64,000 nucleotides of DNA from Lantana camara (Eukaryota; Streptophyta; Magnoliopsida; Lamiales; Verbenaceae). The DNA lies in NCBI GenBank assembly GCA_037501455.1, contig CM074864.1:40326001-40390000 (forward strand), read 5' to 3'. The position numbers and the translations under genes were made by a program. The stretch's first letter is position 1. Every line of letters starts with the position of its first letter. Under the pieces are notes generated by a model. That model was not told the origin of the DNA and ran no database searches. It saw only the letters and a program-made list of their open reading frames with translations. This document shows positions 31,839 to 42,479 of the stretch, in pieces.

Positions 31839-33506
31839 TCATTGCTCATTCGGAAACAATTCGGGGTAGAACTTCTTCATTTTCTCTTCTGTTTCCCACG
31901 TGGCTTCCTCTGTCTTATTACTTCGCCACAATACTTTCACCAAGGGAAAACGTCTGTTTCGAAGTTCTTGAAATTTCCGATCCAGAATCTTAACTGGTTT
32001 CTGAACGAAAGTAAGATTCGGTTCAAGCTCAACTTCTTCAACCGGTATTATCATTGAATCATCGGGATAGTACTTTCGAAGTTGTGATACATGGAAGACA
32101 TTGTGAATACCCATCAAACTTGGAGGTAAATCTAATCTGTAGGTTGTATCTCCGATTCTCTCCAGAATCTCATACGGTCCCAAATACCGTGGATTCAGTT
32201 TTCCTCCCTTTCCAATTCTGGTGAATCCTTTACGAGGTGAGGCTTTCAGGAACACTCTATCCCCAACTTCGAATTCAAGATCTTTCCTTCGCTTGTCTGC
32301 ATAGCTTTTCTGTCGATCTTGGGCTGCTTTCATCCGTTGTCGAATCATTTGAACCCTTTCGATAGCATCCTGAATAACTTTGGAAGGTTTTTCTTTCTTC
32401 TCCCCTCGTGTCACACCTTCCTGCTTGCTCCGCTTCCATTCTTCCAAATCGAAAAACAACGGGGATCGACACTTTGTTCCTTAAAGAAACTCATACGGTG
32501 CCATTTCTATAGAAGCTTGATAATTGTTATTGTAGGCAAATTCAATTAAGGGCAACTGTTCATTCCATGAACCTGAGAAATCCAACGCACACGCCCTTAA
32601 CATATCCTCAAGATATCTGATTAACCTCTCAGATTGCCCATCAGTCTGTGGATGAAAATCTGTACTAAACTGAAGCTTGGTCCCCGGACATTTCTGTAAT
32701 TCTTGCCAAAATTTGGAAGTGAACCTCGGATCCCTGTCTGAGACAATACTAACTGGCACTCCATGTAACCGAACATTCTCATCACAATACTTCTTATCCA
32801 ACTTACCTATCTTATCCGACATCCGAACTGCAAGAAAATGGGCTGACTTGGTCAATCTGTCCACAATTACCCAGATGCTATCGAATCCACCCTTCACTCT
32901 AGGTAAACCCGATACAAAATCCATTGCTATCTGTTCCCATTCCCATTCTGGAATAGGTAGTGGCTGTAATAATCCTGACGGCTTCTGATGCTCAGCTTTC
33001 ACTAACTGACAAGTCAGACACTGCTTCACATAATTCACTACATCTCTGTTTAGCCCGTTCCACCAATAATACTGTTTCAAATCCCGATACATCTTGTTTC
33101 CACCAGGATGCACTGAATAAGCAGTTTTATGAGCTTCATCCAAAATAACTCTTCTCAATTCTGTTGGAACTACCACTCTGTTCTTAAACCGGAAAATTCC
33201 TGTATCATCAAATCCAAACGGACACTCAGGATCCAATCGAGCTTTCTCTATCAACTTCTGAATCTCGGTATATATCCGTTGTGCCTCAAATATCTGTTGC
33301 CTTAACTCTGGCCATACTGAGATGTTACTAATACGAGCATTTATCTTAACCAACTCTATTGGTTGTCCGAGATTTACCTTCAAATTAGATACAGTAGCCT
33401 TCCTACTCAATGCATCCGCGACCACGTTAGCCTTACCCGGGTGATACTTAACCACACAATCATAATCCTCGAGAGTTTCCATCCATCGACGTTGTCTTCT
33501 ATTCAA
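31839..33506 (-). pseudogene. pol: gypsy-B integrase with chromodomain-like tail
   Basis: Frame 33506-32481 starts in the RNase H end ([22 protein letters not shown]). It continues with the HHCC finger ([24 protein letters not shown]) and the DDE core: [19 protein letters not shown] and [23 protein letters not shown] near 32481 breaks it after MAPYEFL. The same frame reopens to 31839 with the C-terminal DNA-binding part (GDRVFLKASPRKG, GPYEILERIG, HVSQLRKYYPDD) and the ATWETEEKMKKFYPELF tail. Chromodomain tails in this lineage steer integration to heterochromatin. A small insertion near 33555 shifts the frame relative to RNase H upstream. It could be active only if those lesions were absent. 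Confidence 0.9.
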
Positions 33507-34863
33507 ATCATTTTGAGAAAATAAATACTGAAGGCTCTTATGGTCTCCGTAAAAATCTCAAAAGAAGTTCCATACAGATAATGTCTCCACTTCCCTAAAG
33601 AAAAAATCACCGCTGCAAGTTCAAGGTCGTGAGTAGGATAATTTTTCTCATGCTCTTTCAATTTCCTAGAGCCATAAGCAATTACTCTCCCGTTCTACAT
33701 TAAAACACAACCTAAGCATTCATGAGAAGCATCAGTATACACCACAAACCCTTCAATACCATCCAGAAGGCCTAATATCAGTGCAGAAGTTAACTTATCT
33801 TTCAAGAGCTGAAAACTAGCTTCACACTTCTCATCCCATTTAAACTGAACCTCTTTCTTGGTTAATCGGGTCAATGGAGCCGCAATCTTAGAGAAGTCCT
33901 TAACAAATCTTCGATAATAACCGGCTAAACCCAAGAAACTTCTAATCTTGGAGACATTCTTAGGACTCTGCCACTGAGAAACTGCCTCTACTTTCGAAGG
34001 ATCTACTTCCAATCCTTTGCTCGAAATAATGTGACCCAGGAAACTCACCCTGTCAATCCAAAACTCACATTTACTGAACTTGGCATAAAGCTGGTTATCT
34101 CTTAAAGTCTCCAACACCAATCTCAAATGACGAGCATGATCCTCTTCCGACCTTGAATATACCAAAATATCATCAATAAAGATTACCACAAACTTATCGA
34201 GGTAGGGGCGAAAAATCCGATGCATCATGTCCATAAAAGCTACCGGAGCATTAGTTAACCCAAATGGCATCACCACGAACTCATAATGTCCATACCAGGT
34301 TTTAAATCCTGTCTTAGGAATATCTTCCTCCTTGATCTTTAACTGATAATATCCTTGCCTTAGGTCGAGTTTAGAATATACCCTTGACCTTGTAACATAT
34401 CAAACAAATCCTCTATATGAGGCAACGGATATTTATTCTTTACAGTCAACCGATTCAACTCCGGGTAATCAATGCACATTCTCAGAGTTCTATCTTTCTT
34501 CTTAACAAAGAGAACTGGTGCGCCCCACGGTGATGGACTCAGTCGAATATACCCATTCTTGAGAAGATCTTCCAACTGAACTTTTAACTCCTGTAACTCT
34601 GTCAGTGCCATCCGGTAAGGATTCTTAGAATAAGGTTCAGATCCCGGATATAAATCTATTACGAATTCAATCTCTCGATCCGGAGGTAAAGAACCCAAAA
34701 CTTCTGGAAACACCTCAAGGTATTCCTTCACCACTTCTGTTTCTTCAAGTTTCGCCTGATCTTTCGGCTTATTCAAGATATAGGCAATATATCCCATAGC
34801 CCCATTCTTTATCAATTTATAAGGTTCAGTGAACGATAAGAGAGGCACAATCTTTGATTCTTT
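33507..34863 (-). pseudogene. pol: gypsy-B reverse transcriptase and RNase H
   Basis: Frame 34848-34360 holds the RT start ([52 protein letters not shown]). A 1-base shift near 34378 moves it to frame 34276-33695 with [17 protein letters not shown] and the active site FIDD at 34180-34169 in [13 protein letters not shown]. RNase H starts at [16 protein letters not shown], and a TAG replaces the next codon at about 33697. Further RNase H sequence runs to about 33540 in shifted frames. The primer-thumb part ([20 protein letters not shown]) is typical of Ty3/gypsy. Confidence 0.9.
34859..34863. repeat. TRIM target-site duplication, left
   Basis: TCTTT, repeated at 35355-35359 after the TRIM. Confidence 0.93.
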
Positions 34864-35354
34864 TGTAATAGCCTAAGGTGCTTGTCCCACATCGGTTGGA
34901 GAGGGGAACAAAGCCTCCTTTATAAGGGGGTGGATACCTTTCCCTTGTTGAGGCCTTTTCTTGGGTGGGCGCCTTTGGGCTTAAATTCCACCGGGAAGAA
35001 CAAAAACGTGAGGGTGGTGTCGCTTAGCCCACCAAAGCGGACAATATCGACAGGCGGGTTTTCGGGCGGTTACAAATGGTATCAGAGCCGGGGCCCGGGC
35101 CGGTGTGCCAGCGAGGACGCTGGGCCCTCTTAGGGGGGTGGACTGTAATAGCGTAAGGTGCTTGTACCACATCGGTTGGAGAGGGGAACAAAGCCTCCTT
35201 TATAAGGGGGTGGATACCTTTCCCTTGTTGAGGCCTTTTCCTGGGTGGGCGCCTTTGGGCTTAAATTCCACCGGGAAGAACAAAAACGTGAGGGTGGTGT
35301 CGCTTAGCCCACCAAAGCGGACAATATCGACAGGCGGGTTTTCGGGCTATTACA
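34864..35354 (+). mobile_element. TRIM (terminal-repeat retrotransposon in miniature)
   Basis: Two 211-bp direct terminal repeats (34864-35074 and 35144-35354), TGTAATAGC to TTACA, about five bases apart in sequence. Between them lie a tRNA-Met primer site (35077-35089), a 40-base non-coding core (GTGCCAGCGAGGACGCTGGG) and a purine tract AGGGGGGTGGAC. It is flanked by perfect TCTTT repeats and inserted in the protease-RT linker of gypsy-B in opposite orientation. The opening CCCACATCGGTTGGAGAGG and the core match a widespread plant TRIM type as I remember it. It carries no protein and must use enzymes of other elements. Confidence 0.95.
35077..35089 (+). other. TRIM primer binding site
   Basis: TGGTATCAGAGCC two bases after the first terminal repeat. 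Confidence 0.93.
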
Positions 35355-35359
35355 TCTTT

Positions 35360-36073
35360 CCCCACTGTCACTTCTTCTCCCAACTTAACCGTCTTGGTAA
35401 AACAATCAACCGTGGCGTGATACCGAAATAACCAATCCATTCCCAGAATAACTCCATATCTGTTCATTGGCATTACCACCAAGTCTGCCTGATATTCTCT
35501 GTCTTCAAACCCAATCACACAATCTCTGACCACCTGATCCGTCTCAAGACTTCCACCCAACGGCGAACTCACTACATAACAAGCTTTTAAGCACATAACA
35601 GGCAAACACAAGGTATCAACTAATTTGTAAGAATAAAAGAATGAGTCGCTCCAGGGTCAAATAATGCATATATGTTCGTGTTATGGATGCATATCGTACC
35701 TTCCACCATAGCATTGAGATTAGCTTCCACATCTTGCTCTTCACCCACAAGGGCATACGCATGAGCCGGTATCATTGGCATCTGAGCTCCCGGTTGATAG
35801 CCTGGAGTCTTGTCTGGACAAGTGTTAGCCATATGTGTTACTTTTCTGCATATCAAACACTGACCCAACCTTTTTCTGCAGTTGTTGTATGAATGAGTAG
35901 GGCCTCCGCAATATAAACATGGTGGCCTATCCTTTCGTGGATCAGAAAGAGCTGGAGGTGCTGGTGGCTTCGGTGGTGTAGTTCCCACAGTTCGAAACTT
36001 CTTATTCTGTCCTTGAAATGGCTGAGAGGGGGATACCATAGGCCTTTTCCCTTTTCCAAATCCGGATATGCAT
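35360..36073 (-). pseudogene. pro: gypsy-B gag zinc knuckles and protease
   Basis: Frame 36039-35620 carries two CCHC knuckles, CLYCGGPTHSYNNC and CLICRKVTHMANTC (RNA binding), then the protease with FDPGATHSF (about 35658-35640). Asp-Pro-Gly-Ala replaces the usual D-S/T-G, as is common in plant chromoviruses. The protease continues in frame 35611-35360 (MNRYGVILGMDWLFRYHATVDC), after a shift near 35620, up to the TRIM insertion. Confidence 0.88.
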
Positions 36074-36811
36074 TCAAGGAATGGGATCTTTCTTCTTGTA
36101 TTCTTCTTCCTGCGTTAAAGCCCTTGGTACGGTATCAGCAAAAGATTCAAAATTATGGCCTGTATGCCCATGTCGAAGATCCTGTCTCAATCCAGCAATA
36201 AACTTCTTCGCCTTCCTCTTTTCATCCCTTGTGATGTGAGGTGCATACTTCCCAAGCCTATTAAAAAGAGAAAGGTACTGAGCCACCGTCCGAATTCCCT
36301 ATTTTAAATCCATGAATTCTTGCTCCTTTCTTTCCCGAACAACCTCAGGCATAAAAGCTTCTAGGAATTCCTTTACAAAGTCTTCCCAATTCACCGCCTC
36401 CTCTTCCACTTCAAGCTTTTCTTGTGTGCGTTCCCACCGATCATAAGCTTCTCCATCCAATTGAAAGATAGCGAATTGAGCTTTCTCTTGAGATGTAAAT
36501 TGTCTAACACCGAAAATCCTCTCAATCCTTGTTAGCCATCCTTTCGATATTGCATCATCAACCGAACCTGAAAACCTTGGAGGATTATAGCTCAAAAACA
36601 ACCCATGATGATCTCTCGGGTTATTAGGAGGGGGTGCTTGCTACCCAGCTGGCGGTTGTACCAGAGGATCCTGAGCCCTTCTATGTTCAACATAATTATA
36701 CACCGCTTCCATAAAGTGTTCCATATTCATAGGCGGTTGTGGAGGATTAGGGGAACGATCTCTATGATGATGATGACCCGGAGACCTCTCTCGATGTCTT
36801 CTAGGAGGCAT
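36074..36811 (-). pseudogene. gag: gypsy-B gag
   Basis: Starts at Met 36811 with an Arg/His-rich head (MPPRRHRERSPGHHHHRDRS), then the gag core: PPRFSGSVDDAISKGWLTRIE, FAIFQLDGEAYDRWER, FMDLK and VAQYLSLFNRLGKYAPHI. In-frame stops: TAG at 36643-36641 and TAG at 36301-36299. A frameshift near 36070 separates it from the zinc knuckles. It forms the virus-like particle in active relatives. The Pro/Arg-rich start resembles that of gypsy-E gag. Confidence 0.88.
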
Positions 36812-37010
36812 CCTGTCCAATCAAACACTAACATGCATGTCAGATTTAGTTCATGCATGACAATGCAATGAATTCAATCACTTACAAAATCACGAAGCAA
36901 AGTACACTATCACGCGAAAATGCAATTACTTCACCTTAACAAATAATTCTTAAAGCCGAACAACCTAACTGACTCAACACGACACTAGAACCTTGGTTTT
37001 GCAACCCTGG
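36812..37010 (-). mobile_element. gypsy-B short leader
   Basis: Only about 200 bases separate the primer site from gag, with no extra ORF, in contrast to gypsy-E. Confidence 0.8.
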
Positions 37011-37022
37011 GCTCTGATACCA
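37011..37022 (-). other. gypsy-B primer binding site
   Basis: Minus-strand TGGTATCAGAGC, 8 bases from the LTR end at 37031. Confidence 0.92.
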
Positions 37023-37030
37023 CTCAAGGA

Positions 37031-39879
37031 TGTAACGCCCGAGCGCGAGACGTCACATCCCCCGCACTATGACCCGACCCTTATATGAAATGGATTTCCA
37101 CACACGTGCCAAATCATAGCGAACGGGGACATACACACTCGCTAAGCCAGGCGGGACTAACCTATCACTTAAACCCCAACAGCAACAAGGTAGCAGAACA
37201 GCGGAAGCAATCGATCATATTCCATATATTGAGCTGTATGCTCTAAGTACCAACATTTATGTTCAAGGAAGATCAGTAAATCTAATACAAACATGTACGC
37301 TCCCAATTCATATACAATATCCAAAATACCAACAAATAAGCATATGAGTGTAAAGAAAGAAAGGCTAGACACTATGCAAGACTCTCTCAGACTTGTATCC
37401 CGCCTAGCATCCCTTCCTGCAAAAAGAACTGAAATAACTCCGGGTTCAGTCTTAGACAGACTGGTGGGTATAAAACAGGCTTAATATCATAATATAGCGG
37501 AATTTAAACACATACATGCAAGCTATAATCCTTATTCGAGGTATTGGAATAATTTTCCCAAGCGGGATGTCAAATACAAGGAATAGGATTATAACAATTC
37601 GTTTCATTCATTAGGTTCTTTGTGGCCCGGCGAGAGGGCATGCATTATCTCCAACCAACACCTCGTGTAATTCATTAATTATTCATTCATTCATTCGTTC
37701 ATGCATTTCATTCTTTCGTGCACATTGATTAGATCATTTATTCGATCATTCATATACTCCTTCTTCCTCCGGTTAGGGAACGGGTTTGCAATGCCCGAAC
37801 CCTCATTCATTGGTGTTAGAGGGGTACATGAATCCCCAAAAGCTCGGATCCCCTTCTTTCACTAATCTCCTAGTGAAGTCTAGGTTACCGTAATTGATGG
37901 AACTAGTATATGTGGATTTCCATCAGCCCAAGCTTCCCTGGTTCACCAAATACACTAAGTCTCGGGCCCCCATTCATTGTGAACATTCATTTCTCGCCAA
38001 AACTTTTGGTAGGATATTCAAATTAAAGATTTTACATTAAAACATTGACTCGTTGAAAACTCGATACATATATCTTTATATAGTTTTAGCCAAAATCTTG
38101 CACATTAGGTGTTTTGGGTCATAGCTTTAGCTAATAGAAGAAAACCCACCTGGTAGACAAAAGAACCCGATAAAGACCTCACTGCTCAACCTCGTCTCCC
38201 ACTGGATCAATATCTGTGTGACAAAGGTAGTGTGAGACTCAAATATGACCACATTTGAAGCTCGGCTATGGAATGACATGTTATGGAATGCTTGAAAAAT
38301 AATAACATGTCCAAATATGATCATGAATACCAATGGAATTCAATTAAACACATCATTCATCAAATTTCGTTCAATATATGATAAAATCGTATTCATTCCC
38401 CGTTCATGACTTTCATAACCTTTCATTTTTGCATTCATATGGTTCTTGGAATCATAAATCAATCATAGAACATAGCTCAACCAATTTACGTTGTATATAT
38501 TTCACAAATACTAACCATAAACGCAATACAAGCAATGAAAGAGGTTCCCCAAAGCTGCCAATTCAGATGACACGGCCGTGTTACATTTTCAAAGGATTTG
38601 GATACGGCCGTGTCCGAGGTTTAAAAATTAAAATTCCCAAGTCGAGGGCTTGACACGGCCGTGTTGAGTTTTCAAAGGAAATGGACACGGTCGTGTCCGA
38701 TTTTCTGAAAATATTTTTCACAAGTCGAGCGCCCGACACGGCCGTGTCCGTTTTCAATTCAAAGCTGACACTGCGAGTTTGGCGAGGGAAAACCTTTAAA
38801 GAGCAGGGCAAAGGAAGCTCTTATATTGCACTTAGACATGTATTCAAGCCACAAAACTCATACAATTCACATAACTCATTCATATTTACAAGAATTCATG
38901 CATAAGGTTGGCAAACGATCACCCAAAATCAAGCCTTCAAACATGGAAGCTTTAAGCTCCTTCAATGGCAACTCATGCTATAATCACTCAACATGAGATT
39001 TAATGATATAGAAATGATAAGGAGGTTACAAGCAACACTTTCCATGTATTAATTCTCACTTTAAACGATGAAAATCCCATGTTCAAGATCAAACCCCAAT
39101 CATGCTTTCATTCAAACCATATGAATTCTCCACTCATGCCAAGTTTCCATAGATGAAAAGATAGAGGAGAAGATGGAGGTTGCAAATCACCAATTACCTT
39201 GGAAGAAGATTGGATGAAAGTTGATCTTGAGCTCAAATTATGGAAGATCAAAATGAGGGTTTTCTTGGAGCTTCTCTTCTCTTCTTGGGATGGCTAATGA
39301 TCGATATATGTGGAAGCATGAGGAAGGAAATGCTGATATCTAGTGGAGAAATGGGTAGGATTCGGGTCGGTCCAAGTCCGGTTCGTTTAAGTAAAAGGTT
39401 CAAACAAGTTATGAAGTCGAGGCTATGGAAAGGTTCGTCGTCGAAGGCTCAAATGATATCAAAAAGGTATAAGGCCAAGTTTAAAGTATAGGAATTGTCG
39501 AAACAAGTTCAACGCCAAAGACGGATCTCGATTTCAAGGTCCGAAGCTCAAGATATCGCGAAAACCGTTCATGGTTGCCTATTATACAAATAGGTCCCTA
39601 AACTTTCAAAAAGTGGCAATTAAGGCCAAACTCAATTTCCAATTGAGTCCAAAACATTCAAATAAGTTACAATCAAGCCCACGGCGTACACATATAACAC
39701 GAAAGATTTCCACAATTTCATTCATATATTCATAGTACACATTGGAATTCATATGAAATTTAGACAAATAATTCAAATTATAAACGAATTCAATTAATAA
39801 ATCAAAGTATAACTCATATAATTAAATATAAATGCGCACGTAACGCTTACTTGCACGTGTGAAAACACGGGGTGTTACA
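37031..39879 (-). mobile_element. gypsy-B 5' LTR
   Basis: 2849 bp, near-identical to 28936-31804 with scattered changes and a few small indels. It holds the palindrome patch at 38569-38748 and the hairpin at 37447-37463. Confidence 0.94.
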
Positions 39880-39884
39880 GTTCG
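39880..39884. repeat. gypsy-B target-site duplication, right
   Basis: GTTCG, partner of 28931-28935. Confidence 0.95.
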
Positions 39885-40511
39885 ATTCCTTCTCTCAGAA
39901 ACTCCATTAAGTTGAGGAGTTCCCGGAGGAGTCCACTGAGAGATAATCCCATTATGTTTGAGATGATTAAGGAATTCTTCACTAAGATACTCGCCTCCTC
40001 GATCATATCGAAGTGCTTTGATCTTGTGACCAGTTTGGTTCTCAACCTCCTTTTGAAATTCTAGGAATTTCTCAAAAGCTTCAGATTTATACTTCATTAA
40101 GTATGCATAACCATATCGACTAAAGTCATCAGTAAAGGTTCTGAAATACTGATGATTGTTTCTAGTGCTTACACTAAGCGGTCCACAAACATCACAATGG
40201 ATCAAATCCAAAACATTAGTGGCACGTTCCACAGTTCCTTTAAAAGGGACTTTGGACATTTTTCCTTTGAGACAGGATTCGCAAGTATTCAACTCTTTGA
40301 GATCATTTTCAGAGAATGATTCTAAAGTGTTTATCTTGCTAATTCTGTTCTTGGAAATGTGTCCTAATCTAGCGTGCCATAAGGGAGCTGAAACTTTGTC
40401 ATCTCTCTTACGTTTAGTTTCTCATTGTATATTCAAAATATTGATATTCTGAGTTAGATAAAGTCCATTACTTAGAGTACCGATGTGAACGGAAGAGTTG
40501 TTCCGTTTGAT
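39880..40511 (-). pseudogene. pol: copia-2 integrase N-terminal part
   Basis: Continuation of 27610-28935 across gypsy-B. Contains LWHARLGHISKNRISK (the Trp here is intact, unlike copia-1), CESCLKGKMSKVPF, LDLIHCDVCGP, LRYDRGGEY (Tyr replaces Ser before the catalytic Asp) and NGVSERRNRT, where gypsy-B cut it. An in-frame stop lies just upstream of the TKRKRDDK segment. At 40511 the sequence leaves copia homology, so gag and most of the protease are deleted. Confidence 0.88.
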
Positions 40512-41699
40512 GGACAATAACTAGCTTTACTTACTAATATGCTCCACTAGCTATCCCATGACTCCCGGACAATAACTAGCTTTACTTACTAAACTTAAAA
40601 CCTATTGATGGAATGCTAGAAATTTAATTCGAAATTTGCATCTCGAATTAAACACCTATTTGTTCGAAATTAGCTTAATATTTAATGGGAATTTTCGAAT
40701 CAACCGGAGAGTTGTCCAGTTCGACCTCACCAACATATATGTTATCCAATTTTATTAGTCTTGATTAATGCAAGTACAACTTAAATGCATTTTAAACAAG
40801 CACATAAACAGATAACATGTCCTAGCATGATACTAACATGTAATGATTATGGGTTCTACCTATCTTATGCGTGATATGTGGGAGCCACTCCACAATCACA
40901 AGTTCTAACATACATGCCAAATAAACAGTTTAAATCGCATAAGGGAAAGCGGTAACAAAATATGAGCCCTATCTCTATTACATTTTTACAATTGAGATTC
41001 CCTTCCCTAACATTTTGAGGGGTCTTCACTTATGGCCTCCTTGTTACTTGAATGTGGTTCATCTTACTCCGTGGATGCATTGTCTCCAAAATGAAAATAA
41101 AAACCTCACCACCTATCTCTACTATTAAATTACAATAAAAGGAAAAAGACATAAAGTAATAAGGCTTAATCTTCATATTGGCCTTAGACAATTACACGGG
41201 GCATACCCCGGCCTAAAAAACAGTAATATGGAAACCCACATAATAAATCACATAACAGTACGCACATAACTGAGGCTCCAACCTCAATTGAAAAATGCAA
41301 CTATAGGGCTCCAACCCCAATTTAAACCATCCATGTGCATAAATTAAAACCATATATAAGTCTAAACCCATGATCACCTAACATGCTTTTGCGAGAATTT
41401 AAATTTACCCAATAAATTAAAATTCCCGTTTCAAGTCCTAATGACTTAAAACACGACTTGATGCGAGTCTTATTTATAACAGTTTTCAATAAATTCCAAA
41501 TTAGCAAAAACTAATAAAATTCCAATTAATTTCTGAAAATTAATAATTTTATCAAAGATGTATTTTCCCAAAATATAAACCATTTCTATTTCTCAAAAAT
41601 CCCAATTTTAACTTTTATTCAAAAATTAAAATAAATATTCATAAAATTAAAATTCTAAAATTAAAATAAAATTGGGACATGATTGCACGAAAAACGAAA

Positions 41700-42030
41700 A
41701 CGGACTACGAAAAAACGGGGCCCGTACGCGAAAGGGGTCGCGCCCGTTGCAAGCGCGCGTGACAGGTATGCACATGTTTGCGCGCCTGTTGGGCGCATCC
41801 CTTCCGGGCGTGTGCGGGCGGCCTGGGCGACTGATCCCGCACGCCTTGCGGGATTGTCGCCCAGCCTGGGCGGGCAATGGGCTGCCACTCTCGGCAGCCC
41901 TGGGTGGTGACGGGCGGGCGCGCCCCGCACAGGCGTGCAGGAGGTGCTGGGCGGTTGCCCTTGCGCGCGCCTAGGAGAGGCGGGCAGCGCGCGAAGCCCG
42001 CGAGCCCGACGCCTTCGCACGCGGGGTTTC
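41700..42030. other. GC-rich island in copia-2 leader
   Basis: About 330 bases far richer in G+C and CpG than the surroundings, with several inverted repeats, including GGGCTGCC-ACTCTC-GGCAGCCC at 41879-41900 (8-bp stem). Confidence 0.8.
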
Positions 42031-42288
42031 GCTTGTTCGTAATCCAGGCTTTTCGTTTCGTGTTTTCGTTCAAAAGCAAAACCAATCCAAGAAATCCAAA
42101 AATAGTTCATAAATCTAAAACAGTTTTAAAACGAATTTTACAAAACAGTTTTCAGAAACTTTCAGGAAAAATACAGTTTCGTAATCCAGGCTTTCTAAAA
42201 CAATTACAAATACTCAATCGCATCAAGCCTAAGAATTTCTACCAAATTCAGAATAATTGAGACGAATCAGAAACACGATTAACGAGGT

Positions 42289-42301
42289 GGCTCTGATACC
42301 A
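42289..42301 (-). other. copia-2 primer binding site
   Basis: Minus-strand TGGTATCAGAGCC next to the LTR stub. Confidence 0.92.
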
Positions 42302-42303
42302 CT

Positions 42304-42479
42304 TGTTGGAAAACACGAATCAGAAAGCAGCGGAAATTTAAAAATTTTCCAACAAAAGGATCTTGGACTCGCAATCATATATCCAAATTCGTTGGGATTA
42401 GGAACTTACTTTCTTAATTAACTTTCTTGAAGCGTTTCAGCCACCCAAGAACGCTCTTCTCACGGCTTGATCCCTTCTC
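42304..42479 (-). mobile_element. copia-2 5' LTR stub
   Basis: Only the last ~176 bases of a copia-1-type LTR (TGTTGGAAAACACG to CGGCTTGATCCC). It is cut where gypsy-C LTR sequence starts. Confidence 0.88.

Larger units (their letters stand above)
28936..39879 (-). mobile_element. gypsy-B, full-length Ty3/gypsy retrotransposon (chromovirus-like)
   Basis: 10,944 bp between perfect GTTCG repeats. Minus-strand order: LTR (39879-37031), primer site, gag, protease, RT, RNase H, integrase with chromodomain-like tail, polypurine tract, LTR (31804-28936). RT before integrase defines Ty3/gypsy. The integrase tail (PLVKVLWRSNKTEEATWE) resembles the Tekay/Del chromodomain region; lineage is tentative. 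The two LTRs are highly similar. The coding part has several stops and frameshifts and a TRIM insertion, so it is not autonomous. Confidence 0.93.
40512..42303 (-). mobile_element. copia-2 leader (gag deleted)
   Basis: 1.8 kb between the copia-2 primer site and the pol remnant. It begins with a 26-base direct repeat (40512-40537 and 40567-40592, GGACAATAACTAGCTTTACT...), the first copy lying exactly at the deletion joint. It is AT-rich except for a strongly GC-rich island at about 41700-42030. Open frames in the island run on both strands and reflect composition only. Confidence 0.7.

Noticed and set aside
41661..42260. Overlapping open frames of 75-149 codons on both strands in the GC-rich island
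   Set aside because: Frames are open on both strands because of base composition; Ala/Arg/Pro-rich products with no domain, and they lie in a copia leader.
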